Shown: positions 1 through 8,698, numbered from the stretch's first letter. The stretch is 33,308 nucleotides of DNA from Dehalococcoidia bacterium UBA7891 (GCA_002500485.1 DLRJ01000035.1:1-33308), one strand, 5' to 3'. Notes: generated by a model not told the origin, from the sequence alone. Numbers and translations: made by a program.

Positions 1-37
1 CGCAGGGCTGCGCTCTATCCAACTGAGCTACAAGCGC
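1..37 (-). tRNA. tRNA-Arg (anticodon GCG), 5' half, cut by the window edge
   Basis: Read on the minus strand from 37 down to 1, the sequence has a 7-nt acceptor strand (GCGCTTG), TA at positions 8-9, a GCTC/GAGC D stem with the nine-base loop AGTTGGATA, G26, anticodon-stem strand CAGCC, then C32-U33 and GCG at the very edge. The register matches bacterial tRNA-Arg, including the A20 in the GGATA loop. The anticodon GCG would read CGC. The 3' half lies outside the window, so pairing of the anticodon and T arms cannot be tested. Confidence 0.85.
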
Positions 38-127
38 ATTTGAAAGTATTACGCTCCAGATTAGGAGTATTAAAAAAGAAACTCTTTTAATCTGTAGAAT
101 AAATGTTAATTCCACAAATAGCACTAG

Positions 128-565
128 TCAATCTCGATTGGGATTATATTGAAATTTGATTACTGGTATTACTCTATCAGTTTTGTTCTGATATTTTTGA
201 AAATTGGGATAAATATCTATCAGTGATTCCCATGCTATAGCTTTGAGATCGTCCTCGAGTATGACAGCAGTAGCATTCAAGAATTTGCCTTCTGCCAGAA
301 TTTCAACATCTGGGTTAGAGAAAATATTTCGGTACCACTGAGGAGCTTTAGGACTCCCCCCAAAGGAGCCGGCACAGTAATAATGACCGTCAATTTTTTT
401 GAACAGTAACGTTGTGTAGCGTTTCTTCCCTGTCTTTCTTCCCACTGTCGTAAGCAGGAGCATATCTAACCCTGCCAACCTCCCCATAAATTTTCCTCTA
501 GTCAAACGAAGAATTAAGGAATGGAATTTGCTGAATGCGACGATAAGTGTTGATTGAAGATTCAT
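128..565 (-). CDS. Deazaflavin (F420)-dependent nitroreductase-family protein, DDN-like
   Basis: A 145-residue protein with the hallmark of the DUF385/DDN family: a hydrophobic strand followed by TTVGRKTGKKRYTTLL (about residues 39-54), a GSFGGSPKAPQWYRN segment (about 67-81), and the C-terminal YQNKTDRVIPVI. Family members bind the deazaflavin F420 and reduce quinones or nitro compounds, or are uncharacterised F420 proteins. The split-barrel fold is small, so the length is normal. The gene lies 11 bp downstream of the M42 peptidase gene and probably shares its transcript. A paralogue sits at 7917-8354. The substrate is unknown. Confidence 0.85.
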   Translation of the reverse strand: MNLQSTLIVAFSKFHSLILRLTRGKFMGRLAGLDMLLLTTVGRKTGKKRYTTLLFKKIDGHYYCAGSFGGSPKAPQWYRNIFSNPDVEILAEGKFLNATAVILEDDLKAIAWESLIDIYPNFQKYQNKTDRVIPVIKFQYNPNRD

Positions 566-576
566 CTAATATAAGT

Positions 577-1659
577 TCAATCGAAATTCTTCAAATTCTT
601 TATTTTTTCAAGATTTAGTTGCAGGATGCATTGCCCAACAAGGCCTATGGCTTTCTCCACATCTTTTATACTTATTATAGAATTGTGACTATGTAGATAT
701 CTTGTGGGGACAGTGATATTTATTGCAGGAGCGCCCTCAAAAGATTTTTGCATCTCCGCTCCATCTTGCCCATAGCCACTCAAAACGTTAAATTGTAAAT
801 TTATGTCGGAATCTTTGGCAGTATCTATCACGAAATCACGGAGTTTGAGGTTCGGAAGCATAGATGAATCGTGTAAAAAGATTGCTGGCCCATTCCCAAG
901 TTTCTCCTGAGCCTCGTACTGTGAAATACTTGGATAGTCGCCGGCCACTCCGGATTCCAAATTTAAGCCTATATCAGGGTTTACAGCATAGCTGCTTGTA
1001 TGTGCCCCACGTAACCCTATTTCTTCTTGCACAGTTGCCACCGCACATATATTGAAAGGCAAATCGCTGTCTTTGACTGACTCCATTACTCCTACTAAAA
1101 CAGCAAGGCCGGCCCTGTCGTCCCATGCTTTACCTAATATGAATTCACTATCGTTTAGTCTTGTAGCATCACTAACAGGTGCTATAGGATCTCCAGGTTT
1201 TATCCCTAATCTGTTCTCGGCATCTGCTTTATTTTGAGCACCAACATCCAAGAATAGGTTTTCTCCTTTAAAAACTTTTCCCCTTTCATCTGTCGACATC
1301 ACATGTGGGGTTTTGATTCCTGTTATACCTAAAACAGTCCGTTTTGATGTCAGTATTTGCCATCTCTGACCAATTATTGCTTGATCTAACCAGCCTCCCA
1401 AGTTCTGAAATTTGATAAACCCTTCATCAGTTATAAACCTCACAAGCAATCCGACTTCGTCCATGTGAGCAGAGAGCATTATATTGAGAGAGCTAGATGA
1501 CCCATTTTTTATACCAATAAGTGAACCCATTCCATCCGTATTCAAAGAATCTACGAATGGATATAATTCTCTTTTCATTATCTCTCGCACTGGATTTTCG
1601 AACCCCGAAGGTCCCGGAGCATTTGAGAGTTCTAGCAGTAATGATTCTAGATTAATCAT
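577..1659 (-). CDS. M42 family metallopeptidase (glutamyl aminopeptidase/endoglucanase-like)
   Basis: A 360-residue cytosolic aminopeptidase of the M42 family, close to the usual length of about 350. Visible dinuclear-metal motifs in order are AHMDEVG (H65, D67), KAWDDRAG (D180), QEEIGLRGA (E212, E213), NLESG (E235) and the C-terminal YLHSH (H323). The family forms large tetrahedral dodecamers that trim N-terminal residues from peptides. The gene starts divergently from the flavin monooxygenase at 1843. The intervening 183 bp hold a perfect 7-7-7 inverted repeat. The natural substrate specificity is not readable. Confidence 0.9.
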   Translation of the reverse strand: MINLESLLLELSNAPGPSGFENPVREIMKRELYPFVDSLNTDGMGSLIGIKNGSSSSLNIMLSAHMDEVGLLVRFITDEGFIKFQNLGGWLDQAIIGQRWQILTSKRTVLGITGIKTPHVMSTDERGKVFKGENLFLDVGAQNKADAENRLGIKPGDPIAPVSDATRLNDSEFILGKAWDDRAGLAVLVGVMESVKDSDLPFNICAVATVQEEIGLRGAHTSSYAVNPDIGLNLESGVAGDYPSISQYEAQEKLGNGPAIFLHDSSMLPNLKLRDFVIDTAKDSDINLQFNVLSGYGQDGAEMQKSFEGAPAINITVPTRYLHSHNSIISIKDVEKAIGLVGQCILQLNLEKIKNLKNFD

Positions 1660-1738
1660 GGATTCCCCTATGTAAAGTCAGAATGTTCGACCAGCATCTG
1701 TTTTAAGTCATAAGTATAGTTAAATATTCTTCTAAGGT

Positions 1739-1759
1739 ACTACAATTATATTTTGTAGT
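1739..1759. promoter_or_regulatory. Perfect 7-7-7 inverted repeat, possible operator
   Basis: ACTACAA, seven spacer bases TTATATT, then TTGTAGT: a perfect dyad in the divergent intergenic region between the M42 peptidase and the flavin monooxygenase. It could be a repressor operator or an RNA hairpin. No regulator gene is adjacent, so the role is inference. Confidence 0.35.
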
Positions 1760-1842
1760 GGTATCTTCTCTGCCAAATTGGGTATTATTGCTTGGGATTA
1801 AATTAATAATGACTCCACTATCGTTTGTGTTTTAAAGGTTTT

Positions 1843-3015
1843 ATGGTTGAGATAAAGACTGATTCAATGCCAAACAGGAAGTTTTCCTTCCTCGATGTTG
1901 CCAAAGAGTTTGTCCCTAAAATTCTTGATGCTTCCCGGGTAATTTCTGAAGGTAGAGAAATACCTCCCCAGCTGGCATCAGAAATGGCGGAAGAGGGACT
2001 TTTTAGGCTTTATATTCCCAAATCTGTTGGGGGCTATGAAATAGATTACCTAGAGTTTTTAGAGTTGGTTTCAGTCATTGCAGAGGCCGATGGAAGCGTC
2101 GGCTGGTGTTTTAATCAAAATAACGTACTGTCAACCTTATCCGCTTTTATGCCGAAGGAGTTAGCTCAGGAAATTTGGTCTGACCCGACTGTTGTTTTGT
2201 CTAATGGACCACCGATTTCCCCTGTCGCCGTTCCAGTGGAAGGCGGATACCAATTGAATGGTAGATGGAATTTCAGTTCCGGTTCGCGTCACGCAAAATG
2301 GGTGGTGGCTTTAGCTCCTGTTAAAGGTAGGGTGCTGGAGGATGGTGAATCTCCTGAGATGCGAAATATGATGATTCCAAAGGAAGAGGTGGAATTTATC
2401 GATACTTGGGAAGTTAATGGATTGAGAGGAACTGGGAGTTTTAGTTTCACTGCTAAAGATTTATTTGTGCCGGAATCCCATTCATTTGTGGAAGGTGGAC
2501 CCCCTAGGGAAGAAGGGCCAATATATTTGATTCCTAAGAGTCTTTTGTTTTGCTCGGGTTTTGCGACCACCGCATTGGGTGTTGCTAGAGGGGCTTTAAA
2601 TGCTGTAATTGAATTATCATCTGCCAAGACTCCTCAAGAACAAGATTTACTAATGAAGCAGCCTTTTACACAAAGAGAAATTGGACAAGCAGAGGCTATA
2701 TGGAGATCTGCTAACGCGTATCTTCGGGATAGTTCTGAAGCTGTTTGGGAAAGTGCGGTTAATGATAGGGTGATTCCTGTGGAGACGAGAATAAATTTGA
2801 GACTTTCCAGTACCCATGCGATTAGAGAGGCGGTAAAAGTGGCAGACATGGCATATTCCCTTAGTGGGGCAACCGCTATTTTTGAAACCAGTCCAATACA
2901 AAGGCGTATGCAGGACGTTAGGGTAATATCTCAACAGATTCAAGGCAGAATGTCCCACTATGACACAGCAGGACAATATTTTCTTGGGATGGACCCGAAA
3001 AGTAGGTTGTTTTAG
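1843..3015 (+). CDS. Acyl-CoA dehydrogenase-fold flavin monooxygenase (HsaA/DszC-like, group D)
   Basis: A 390-residue protein with the acyl-CoA dehydrogenase fold: N-terminal helices with the GLFRLYIPKSVGGYEID segment, then a DGSVGWCF motif typical of the HsaA/HpaB-C2 type oxygenase component, a beta domain (GGYQLNGRWNFSSGSRHA) and a C-terminal four-helix bundle. Such enzymes use reduced FMN or FAD from a separate reductase to hydroxylate aromatic or sulfur-heterocyclic substrates. No flavin reductase is seen in the window. The start at 1843 is preferred over an upstream TTG at 1825 because AAAGG lies just before it. The stop codon overlaps that of the convergent FIST gene (3012-3015). Confidence 0.8.
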   Translation: MVEIKTDSMPNRKFSFLDVAKEFVPKILDASRVISEGREIPPQLASEMAEEGLFRLYIPKSVGGYEIDYLEFLELVSVIAEADGSVGWCFNQNNVLSTLSAFMPKELAQEIWSDPTVVLSNGPPISPVAVPVEGGYQLNGRWNFSSGSRHAKWVVALAPVKGRVLEDGESPEMRNMMIPKEEVEFIDTWEVNGLRGTGSFSFTAKDLFVPESHSFVEGGPPREEGPIYLIPKSLLFCSGFATTALGVARGALNAVIELSSAKTPQEQDLLMKQPFTQREIGQAEAIWRSANAYLRDSSEAVWESAVNDRVIPVETRINLRLSSTHAIREAVKVADMAYSLSGATAIFETSPIQRRMQDVRVISQQIQGRMSHYDTAGQYFLGMDPKSRLF

Positions 3016-4208
3016 GTTTTGTCCGAGAGTAATTTCTTTGGTTTTATTATTCCGAATGAACTTGTGTATCCGTGGACGTAGGTAGATTCCCCCACCGGAC
3101 CGACTTCTCCATTGCAGAAAAAACCGGTTAAGGGTATTTCACCAACAACCTCCTTAAACATGTTGGTGTCGTGATTAGCTTCACCATATAGGTATGCACC
3201 TCTTCCGAGGCATGAAAACAGCAGGGCTCCGAATTGACTTTGTTCAGACTGGTCACTGTTGTAGTTCTCTAACATTATCTTTAGATTTTCTGAGGAAGTA
3301 TTTGAGTCGCGTAGATGAAATTGTACTAATTGGCCTTCTCTTAGCATTTCTCCTATTGCTAATTTTCCTTCATCGGGGTTGGCACCGACTATATTACGGA
3401 TCAAAAAGTCTTTCGTGGTAGGGGGGTCAATAAAAGGATCGGTAACGGTGCCTAAAAACAATGAATTCTGGAATAATTGTTGATCCGGTTCAGAAAGTTG
3501 ATTGTATATTTCTGACAAAACTGTAAAAGGGTTATTGTCATCTAATCCGGTCAGTATATTTCGTTCGCATCCGGTTATCCTCATAAGGCTTCCTATTGGT
3601 TTGCAACCCTGGGCAACAATAGTGTCTATTTCTACGTCGCCAGCTAGAGCTATACCAGCCACACCTTGGTCAGTGGTTCCGTTTAAATATATGGCGTTAC
3701 TTCTCGGTTGGGACCCTCCACTAGCTATACCACCGATGATTGTGGAGTCTGGAAAGGCATAGTCCATTCCCTTGATAAGACTTTGTATTTCTACTGTAAA
3801 AGGATCAGCAAGAATAATAAATTTCGGTTCTGAATCTCTTTTAACCTTTAGTAGAGATTCCCATTTTTCAGGTGGTTGATCACCATCCGGCAATTCAGTG
3901 CCAGTAATATGAAATGGGGTAATCGAAACATCAGGCATCATGGCAGCCGTCAGCGCTATTTCTGGCCTATTCTCAACTTCAATGGCTTCTCCTATCACGC
4001 CATTACCAGAGCAGCCTATGAGCGTAGTTTCAGGAAAATATTCAGAAACTAAACCGGGTAAATCTTGGTACAAGGCTTGAAAATCTGGAGATATAAATGC
4101 TATGAGTAGGTGAGGTTGAGCCTCTAAATCCGCTTCAATTGCAGACAGACATTCACGTACGCCAGTTTCAAAATTTTCGGACTCTGATATTTTTGAAGAC
4201 CAATCCAT
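3012..4208 (-). CDS. FIST N/FIST C domain protein
   Basis: A 398-residue protein with an N-terminal FIST domain (about residues 15-200: ESGTGVRECLSAI-like helix, LLIAFISPDF, TLIGCSGNGVIG, then the IIGGIASGG motif) and a C-terminal FIST_C domain (about 220-385, with GALLFSCLGRGAYLYG and GFFCNGEVGPVG). FIST domains are proposed small-ligand sensors, often fused to or beside signalling proteins. Here there is no kinase or GGDEF partner. The start lies 2 bp downstream of the aldolase stop, so it is the last gene of the leftward run. The ligand is unknown. Confidence 0.88.
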   Translation of the reverse strand: MDWSSKISESENFETGVRECLSAIEADLEAQPHLLIAFISPDFQALYQDLPGLVSEYFPETTLIGCSGNGVIGEAIEVENRPEIALTAAMMPDVSITPFHITGTELPDGDQPPEKWESLLKVKRDSEPKFIILADPFTVEIQSLIKGMDYAFPDSTIIGGIASGGSQPRSNAIYLNGTTDQGVAGIALAGDVEIDTIVAQGCKPIGSLMRITGCERNILTGLDDNNPFTVLSEIYNQLSEPDQQLFQNSLFLGTVTDPFIDPPTTKDFLIRNIVGANPDEGKLAIGEMLREGQLVQFHLRDSNTSSENLKIMLENYNSDQSEQSQFGALLFSCLGRGAYLYGEANHDTNMFKEVVGEIPLTGFFCNGEVGPVGESTYVHGYTSSFGIIKPKKLLSDKT

Positions 4209-4210
4209 AT

Positions 4211-4936
4211 TTAGTACCCTCTGATTCCACTCCCACCTGCCAGCATTTCTCTAACAGAGTCACGAACGGCAATGGTGGCATCTACTGATACCATTATGTC
4301 TTCATTTCGAAACTTGCCTGCAGCATGTATTTTTTCAGTTCCTTCATCGGTGACCTTAATGCAGTCAGGGTGGTCAGGTTGACCTGGGAATCCCATGGAT
4401 TGGGCAAGATCGTTTGGTCCACCGGCAAATACATTTATTTCATTCACCTTCAATATTTCATCCAAATTGTTGTAGGCCTTAATATCTTCTATTTGCGGCA
4501 TGAGTAAAAGATCGTCATTTGTATCTTGCATCATTTGCTTCAGGTCATCTACCAGTCCAAATCTCTGAACCCTTTTGCTGGTGTAACTTCGATGGCCCGT
4601 CGGGGCAAAATAGCAGCAATCCACCATCGCTTCCGCTTCCTTACGGGTGTTTACAAAGGGAATAGTTATGGCTTTTATCCCGCGGTCAATGTAATTCAAT
4701 ATGTTGCTAGGTATTTGGTCTGGAACACGCATAGTGGGAGTTACTCCCCATCCGTCACACATTCTACAGAACCTGTCTATCGTTTCTGGTGTGACCGGAG
4801 CATGTTGCCCGTCATAGTTCACAAAATCCAGACCCATAGCCCCGGCAAGTTCCACCATTTCATCAGCATAAAAACTTAAAGATATGCCATAGGATTTCTT
4901 ACCTTCTTTCATGTTCGAAATAATTTTGTTACTCAT
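4211..4936 (-). CDS. HpcH/HpaI family aldolase (class II, pyruvate-type)
   Basis: A 241-residue TIM-barrel aldolase. The family cleaves 4-hydroxy-2-oxo acids to pyruvate and an aldehyde with a divalent metal. Conserved positions seen are H45 in DGQHAP, R70 in MRVP, the metal ligand E150 in PQIED, and D176 in GGPNDLAQSMG, in the HpaI order and spacing. The Glu usually before the active His is Gln here (DGQH rather than DGEH). GGAG lies eight bases before the ATG. It is nearly contiguous with the FIST gene. Two paralogues occur at 12949-13713 and 31081-31848. The substrate is not known. Confidence 0.88.
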   Translation of the reverse strand: MSNKIISNMKEGKKSYGISLSFYADEMVELAGAMGLDFVNYDGQHAPVTPETIDRFCRMCDGWGVTPTMRVPDQIPSNILNYIDRGIKAITIPFVNTRKEAEAMVDCCYFAPTGHRSYTSKRVQRFGLVDDLKQMMQDTNDDLLLMPQIEDIKAYNNLDEILKVNEINVFAGGPNDLAQSMGFPGQPDHPDCIKVTDEGTEKIHAAGKFRNEDIMVSVDATIAVRDSVREMLAGGSGIRGY

Positions 4937-4970
4937 TGTTATTTACTCCTTTGCTCATTTATCAAGCTGA

Positions 4971-5366
4971 TTAATTTGCAGGTTGGACCAGTTCAATTAA
5001 TACTTTGTCGGGCCCTTCAATGTAGGCTAGCTTTGTGCCGCCCTGTATCACAGTTATATTTAAAACGATTGGGATTCCTGACGCCTCAAAATTTTCTATG
5101 TCGGATTGGATGTCATCAGTCTGGAACCCAAAATGTTCAAGTCCAAGTACATTTAATTCTGCAGGGGTGGTTTTTCGGGATGAACCATCAGGTTGAGAGG
5201 ATATATTTAATCTGGTTGAACCTCCGGCATCCAGGCTTACAGTAACGGTTCCAGGCATCACCTCTTTTTCTGAAAGAATTTTGGCGCCAAAGAATTTTTC
5301 ATACCACTCGGCTGAAGTCCTGGGATTTTCAGATCTGATATGAACGTGATTTATAAAATAAGACAT
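4971..5366 (-). CDS. VOC (glyoxalase/extradiol dioxygenase fold) protein
   Basis: A 131-residue single vicinal-oxygen-chelate unit with two beta-alpha-beta-beta-beta modules. Possible metal ligands are H7 or H9 (INHVHIRS), H78 (GLEHFGF) and E125 (VLIELVQ). The N-terminal SAEWYEKFFGAKIL segment is typical of the fold. An SD (AGGAT) lies about eight bases before the ATG. It is placed between the MazG-like gene and the aldolase in the same leftward run. Reactions in this family vary widely (isomerisation, ring cleavage, resistance), so no specific role is assigned. Confidence 0.8.
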   Translation of the reverse strand: MSYFINHVHIRSENPRTSAEWYEKFFGAKILSEKEVMPGTVTVSLDAGGSTRLNISSQPDGSSRKTTPAELNVLGLEHFGFQTDDIQSDIENFEASGIPIVLNITVIQGGTKLAYIEGPDKVLIELVQPAN

Positions 5367-5443
5367 GTATATTCGATCCTCTATATTGTTGGCATATTTG
5401 ATCCCAAAAATCTGACTTAGTAAACATGTGACGAGTAATCCAA

Positions 5444-5788
5444 TTAGGCTTTTTTGTTGCCATGACGATAAGGCCTTGATTGGTTATAGGATAACTTTGT
5501 AGTCAAGGCGCTCTCTAGATCTAAACCAAGCTCCCCACATAAATCTGCTATTCTGATAACTACATCAGCTAATTCCACAGTAAATCCCTCTGGTTTACCT
5601 TTTTCGTTGAACCAATTTTCCTTTAAGGAATCTTTTCCTTTTAATCTATATACTTCAAGAGCTTCGCTAACTTCACTGTGGATAAGAGCAAGTATCTCCC
5701 CTATATTTCTATCAGGATCATCCCACCATCCCTTAGATTTAGCCGTCTGATTAGACTCTACTATGAGGGTTTCAATCGTCATGGACAT
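5444..5788 (-). CDS. MazG-like nucleotide pyrophosphohydrolase
   Basis: A 114-residue single-domain MazG-like protein. The two metal-binding motifs of all-alpha NTP pyrophosphatases are visible: an ExxE-type run in IHSEVSEALE (E39, E42, E45) and ExxD in VELADVVIRIAD (E72, D75). Such enzymes hydrolyse non-canonical or excess (d)NTPs to monophosphates. The start is supported by GGAGG eight bases upstream. It lies between an LLM oxidoreductase and the VOC gene, an unrelated context suggesting passive operon membership. Confidence 0.85.
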   Translation of the reverse strand: MSMTIETLIVESNQTAKSKGWWDDPDRNIGEILALIHSEVSEALEVYRLKGKDSLKENWFNEKGKPEGFTVELADVVIRIADLCGELGLDLESALTTKLSYNQSRPYRHGNKKA

Positions 5789-5808
5789 TTTTTGGTCCTC
5801 CCATGCAA

Positions 5809-6810
5809 CTAGTTGATGTATGGGGCCAGGTGCTGGATAGTTTCTTCATAACCTTTCTTGGTATCTTCATTGAGTACCAATCTTATTTCATCGACACCAG
5901 CATCAAAAAATTTTCCCATTTGAGCTGCGCATTCTTCCGGAGTACCGATTATAGTGGTTGCATCAACCATTTCATCCGTGACAAGACTGGCAGCTTTGCC
6001 ACGTTCCTTATCCATGTAGGCTTTTCTTACCATATCTGCCTCTTCCCCGAACCCAATTCTGTGCATATATTGGTGGTAAAAAACTCCCATACCCCCGATG
6101 TAAAAAGAGATGTGTGGGCGCTCTTGATCCCTCGCCATCTTTGGATCATCGGTCACATAAATAGATACTTGGGGTGAAATAGTAATGTCATTTAGAGTCC
6201 TATTTGCAGACTCGGCCCCTTGCTTCAATTGAGCAACTGCAGCGTCCATTCGTGATGGGGCGAGGAATATAGGAAGCCATCCATCAGCTATTTCACCTGT
6301 CATTCTCAAGCTAGGAGGGCTTAGCGAAGCAATGTAAATCGGCAGGTCAGGCCTGTGAGGAGTGAATCTCAATCTGAATCTACTTATCTCAAAAAATTCA
6401 CCAGTGTGATCTAACCTCTCGCCTTTCATTGCTTTTCGAAGTATGTCTACATATTCTCGGATTCTTGTTATCGGTTTTGAAAATTTTTCGCCGTGCAAGT
6501 CTTCAATAACCAATTTACCACTCGCACCTAGCCCAAGAAAAAATCTGCCTTGTGACATAACGTCCATGTTTAGGGCCGTCATTGCAAGATTCGCGGGTGA
6601 CCTTGCGAAGACTGGGACGATGCTTGTACCTATTTTGATCTGAGTTGTAACAGCGGCTATTTGGGCTAGTGAGGTAAATGCATCTTCACCCCATGATTCC
6701 CCCATCGTTATACAGCTATATCCTAGATCGTCAGCCATAATAGCCAATTCTTTGGTCTCTTCCCAAGAACCCCCAGGAGCTTTGAGGCCCATTATTCCGA
6801 CCTTACCCAT
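5809..6810 (-). CDS. LLM-class (luciferase-like) F420/FMN-dependent oxidoreductase
   Basis: A 333-residue bacterial luciferase-like TIM barrel. Features seen are an N-terminal GIMGLKAP strand, MADDLGYSCITMGESWG, TSIVPVFARSPANLAMTA, GRFFLGLGASG (about residues 88-98, cofactor phosphate region), LPIYIASLSPPSLRMTGEIADGW, and TIIGTPEECAAQMGKFFDAGVDEI near the end. The pattern is that of the F420-dependent methylene-H4MPT-reductase-like subgroup, but FMN use cannot be excluded. The start has AAAGGAG upstream. It is followed by a second LLM gene and a DDN-like gene. The substrate is unknown. Confidence 0.87.
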   Translation of the reverse strand: MGKVGIMGLKAPGGSWEETKELAIMADDLGYSCITMGESWGEDAFTSLAQIAAVTTQIKIGTSIVPVFARSPANLAMTALNMDVMSQGRFFLGLGASGKLVIEDLHGEKFSKPITRIREYVDILRKAMKGERLDHTGEFFEISRFRLRFTPHRPDLPIYIASLSPPSLRMTGEIADGWLPIFLAPSRMDAAVAQLKQGAESANRTLNDITISPQVSIYVTDDPKMARDQERPHISFYIGGMGVFYHQYMHRIGFGEEADMVRKAYMDKERGKAASLVTDEMVDATTIIGTPEECAAQMGKFFDAGVDEIRLVLNEDTKKGYEETIQHLAPYIN

Positions 6811-6855
6811 AACTTTCTCCTTTCTGTTGATGTGAATTTATTCTATCCGTTATTT

Positions 6856-7896
6856 TCATTCTATGAATTCATCACCTACTACTTTCATTGTGCTAACAGC
6901 TTCCTCATGGTTTAGGTCCCCCCATTGAAAGGAAAGAAGCAAAAAATTGCATCCACTGTTACTTTTGTACCTTTCTAAATAATGAATAACCGATTCAGCC
7001 GATCCGGCGATTATTTGTTCTTTTTCAATAGCAGTTTCAAAATCGACTCTCCAAGGTAGTATTCTTTTTCCCATTTCACTTTCTATCATTATCCTAGGCC
7101 TCCGACTAGTCCCGTCAGGGAGCGGTTTACGGAAGTTGGAGCGGTATGTTTCAAACGATTCTTTAGCTCTTAATAAAGCAGATTCGTCCGTTTCTCCTAT
7201 TAATACACGTTTGGAAACTCCCAAGAGGGGGTTTTCATCAAAATGGAACACCGTTTCAATAGATTCATGTTCAGAGCGGGTTTTCGAATAAAGGTCATTG
7301 ATTTTTGGGAGATTATCAATTGTGCCTTCCGTTATTAAATTTGCACCTATCTGTCCAGCCTTGATAGGATTTCCAGCAACCCAAATAGGAGGATGTGGCC
7401 GCTGGTAGGGAGTTATTTCCATCCAAAGATCTTGCAGATCATAATGTTTTCCAGTGAAATTGACGAATTCTCTAGTTAGACCCTGCATTATGATCTGCAA
7501 GGATTCTTGATACATACTGTCTGATTCAAGCGGGTTTTGTCCCCACATTGCCAGTTCGTCTCCAACCGGAGCGCCTCTACCAAAACCGATGTCTAATCTT
7601 CCCTCTGTGAGGTTGTCTAAGGTACATATTTCTTCAATGACTCTGATAGGGTGATGCAGGGGAAGTACGTACACTAATGGGCATAGCCGAATTCTTGATG
7701 TGCTTGAGGCCAAGGCGCCAAGATATGCTCCTTGAACTGGGGCTGCGGTTAATGGTGAATGATGATGTTCGGCTACATGGTACGAATAAAACCCCAAGGT
7801 TTCGGCAGTTTTGACCATAGATATTCGTTGATTATATTGCTCATGCAGGGTTAGGGATTTGAGGCGTTCGACGTGGTCAAAAATACCGATTTTCAA
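6856..7896 (-). CDS. LLM-class flavin-dependent oxidoreductase (second paralogue)
   Basis: A 346-residue luciferase-like protein. Diagnostic segments are KIGIFDHVER at the N-terminus, GFYSYHVAEHHHSPLTAAP (about residues 35-53), RIRLCPLVYVLPLHHPIRVIEE, GRLDIGFGRGAPVGDELAMWG, and PPIWVAGNPIKAGQIGANL. The AEHH plus PLHHPIRVIEE signature is that of alkanal-monooxygenase-like flavin enzymes. The start is TTG and no ATG lies nearby. It shares little with the neighbour at 5809, so the pair is not a recent duplication. It may act with a flavin reductase encoded elsewhere. Confidence 0.85.
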   Translation of the reverse strand: MKIGIFDHVERLKSLTLHEQYNQRISMVKTAETLGFYSYHVAEHHHSPLTAAPVQGAYLGALASSTSRIRLCPLVYVLPLHHPIRVIEEICTLDNLTEGRLDIGFGRGAPVGDELAMWGQNPLESDSMYQESLQIIMQGLTREFVNFTGKHYDLQDLWMEITPYQRPHPPIWVAGNPIKAGQIGANLITEGTIDNLPKINDLYSKTRSEHESIETVFHFDENPLLGVSKRVLIGETDESALLRAKESFETYRSNFRKPLPDGTSRRPRIMIESEMGKRILPWRVDFETAIEKEQIIAGSAESVIHYLERYKSNSGCNFLLLSFQWGDLNHEEAVSTMKVVGDEFIE

Positions 7897-7916
7897 GGAC
7901 TCTACTCTTTAATAGC

Positions 7917-8354
7917 CTAGGAAACAGGCTCAGCCAAAAAAACAGGTATTACACGTTCGGTTTTTTCTTGGTATTCCTGATATGGGGGAAATGCATCCAC
8001 GGCTATGTCCCAAAGCCGAATTCTCTCTGTAGAATCAGTTACCTCTCTTACCTTCATGTCATAAATATTTGGGCCATCTTGAACTTTAACTGAGGTGTTG
8101 GCCTTCAAATTAAAGTACCAAACAGGATGTTTAGGAGCTCCTCCTGTTGATGCAACCAATATGTAATTAGGCCCATCTACTGCTTTCATAAGAGGAGTTT
8201 TTCTTATAGAACCTGTTTTATTACCAATATTCGTTACTACAATGACCGGCAGACCAGTTTCCCGAAGGGTAGTACCTTCCGTTCCACTGCTCGATTCATA
8301 TAACTCCACCTGCTCTCTCACCCAATCTCTCGGGCTCGGTATGTATTCACTCAT
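7917..8354 (-). CDS. Deazaflavin-dependent nitroreductase-family protein, DDN-like (paralogue)
   Basis: A 145-residue DUF385/DDN-family protein with VIVVTNIGNKTGSIRKTPLMK (about residues 38-58), LVASTGGAPKHPVWYFNLKAN, and C-terminal YQEKTERVIPVFL. This matches the F420-binding family and is alignable with the protein at 128-565. The ATG at 8354 is chosen because GAAAGGA lies nine bases upstream; a TTG at 8372 would overlap that site. Co-location with two LLM enzymes fits an F420-using redox cluster (inference). Confidence 0.85.
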   Translation of the reverse strand: MSEYIPSPRDWVREQVELYESSSGTEGTTLRETGLPVIVVTNIGNKTGSIRKTPLMKAVDGPNYILVASTGGAPKHPVWYFNLKANTSVKVQDGPNIYDMKVREVTDSTERIRLWDIAVDAFPPYQEYQEKTERVIPVFLAEPVS

Positions 8355-8393
8355 TTTATTAGTTCCTTTCAAATAAGCTTATAGTTGGCATAT

Positions 8394-8683
8394 TTACCCA
8401 GCTGCCAATGCTGAGACCACGTTTGCTTTATGATATTTTCTCACTTTATCTCTGAGCAATGGTATTAACTCGTTGCCCCAGTATATCGCGTCTTCAACTG
8501 GATTAAATCCCCTAATCAATATAGTAGTACAACCTATCCTGTAATATTTCAACAAATGTTTTCATGGGCTTTCGCGAAATGGATTATATGTTCGCTGCTT
8601 ACTCCGTTACCAATAACACTGACTTGGCTTTTACTGGAATTACCTTTTTCCGTGCCTATCATTCCCATGATCTCTAAACTCAT
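8394..8683 (-). pseudogene. Internally deleted LLM-class flavin monooxygenase (SsuD-like) remnant
   Basis: Translating leftward from an ATG at 8683, with AAGGA upstream, gives about 42 residues of a typical SsuD-like N-terminus (MIGTEKGNSSKSQVSVIGNG, then HIIHFAKAHEN) before a stop at about 8555. In another frame, reading to a TAA at 8394-8396, is the matching C-terminus (YYRIGCTTILIRGFNPVEDA, WGNELIPLLRDKV). The central two thirds of a roughly 350-residue protein are missing and the ends are joined out of frame near 8545-8560. The remnant lies 15 bp after the SDR gene. It accounts for most of the 344-bp gap between genes. Confidence 0.85.
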
Positions 8684-8698
8684 CGTCTTTTCCTTATA

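Noticed and set aside
2650..2976. Long antisense open frames inside the flavin monooxygenase gene
   Set aside because: They are shadow frames with no family resemblance and no RBS, opposite a clear conserved protein.
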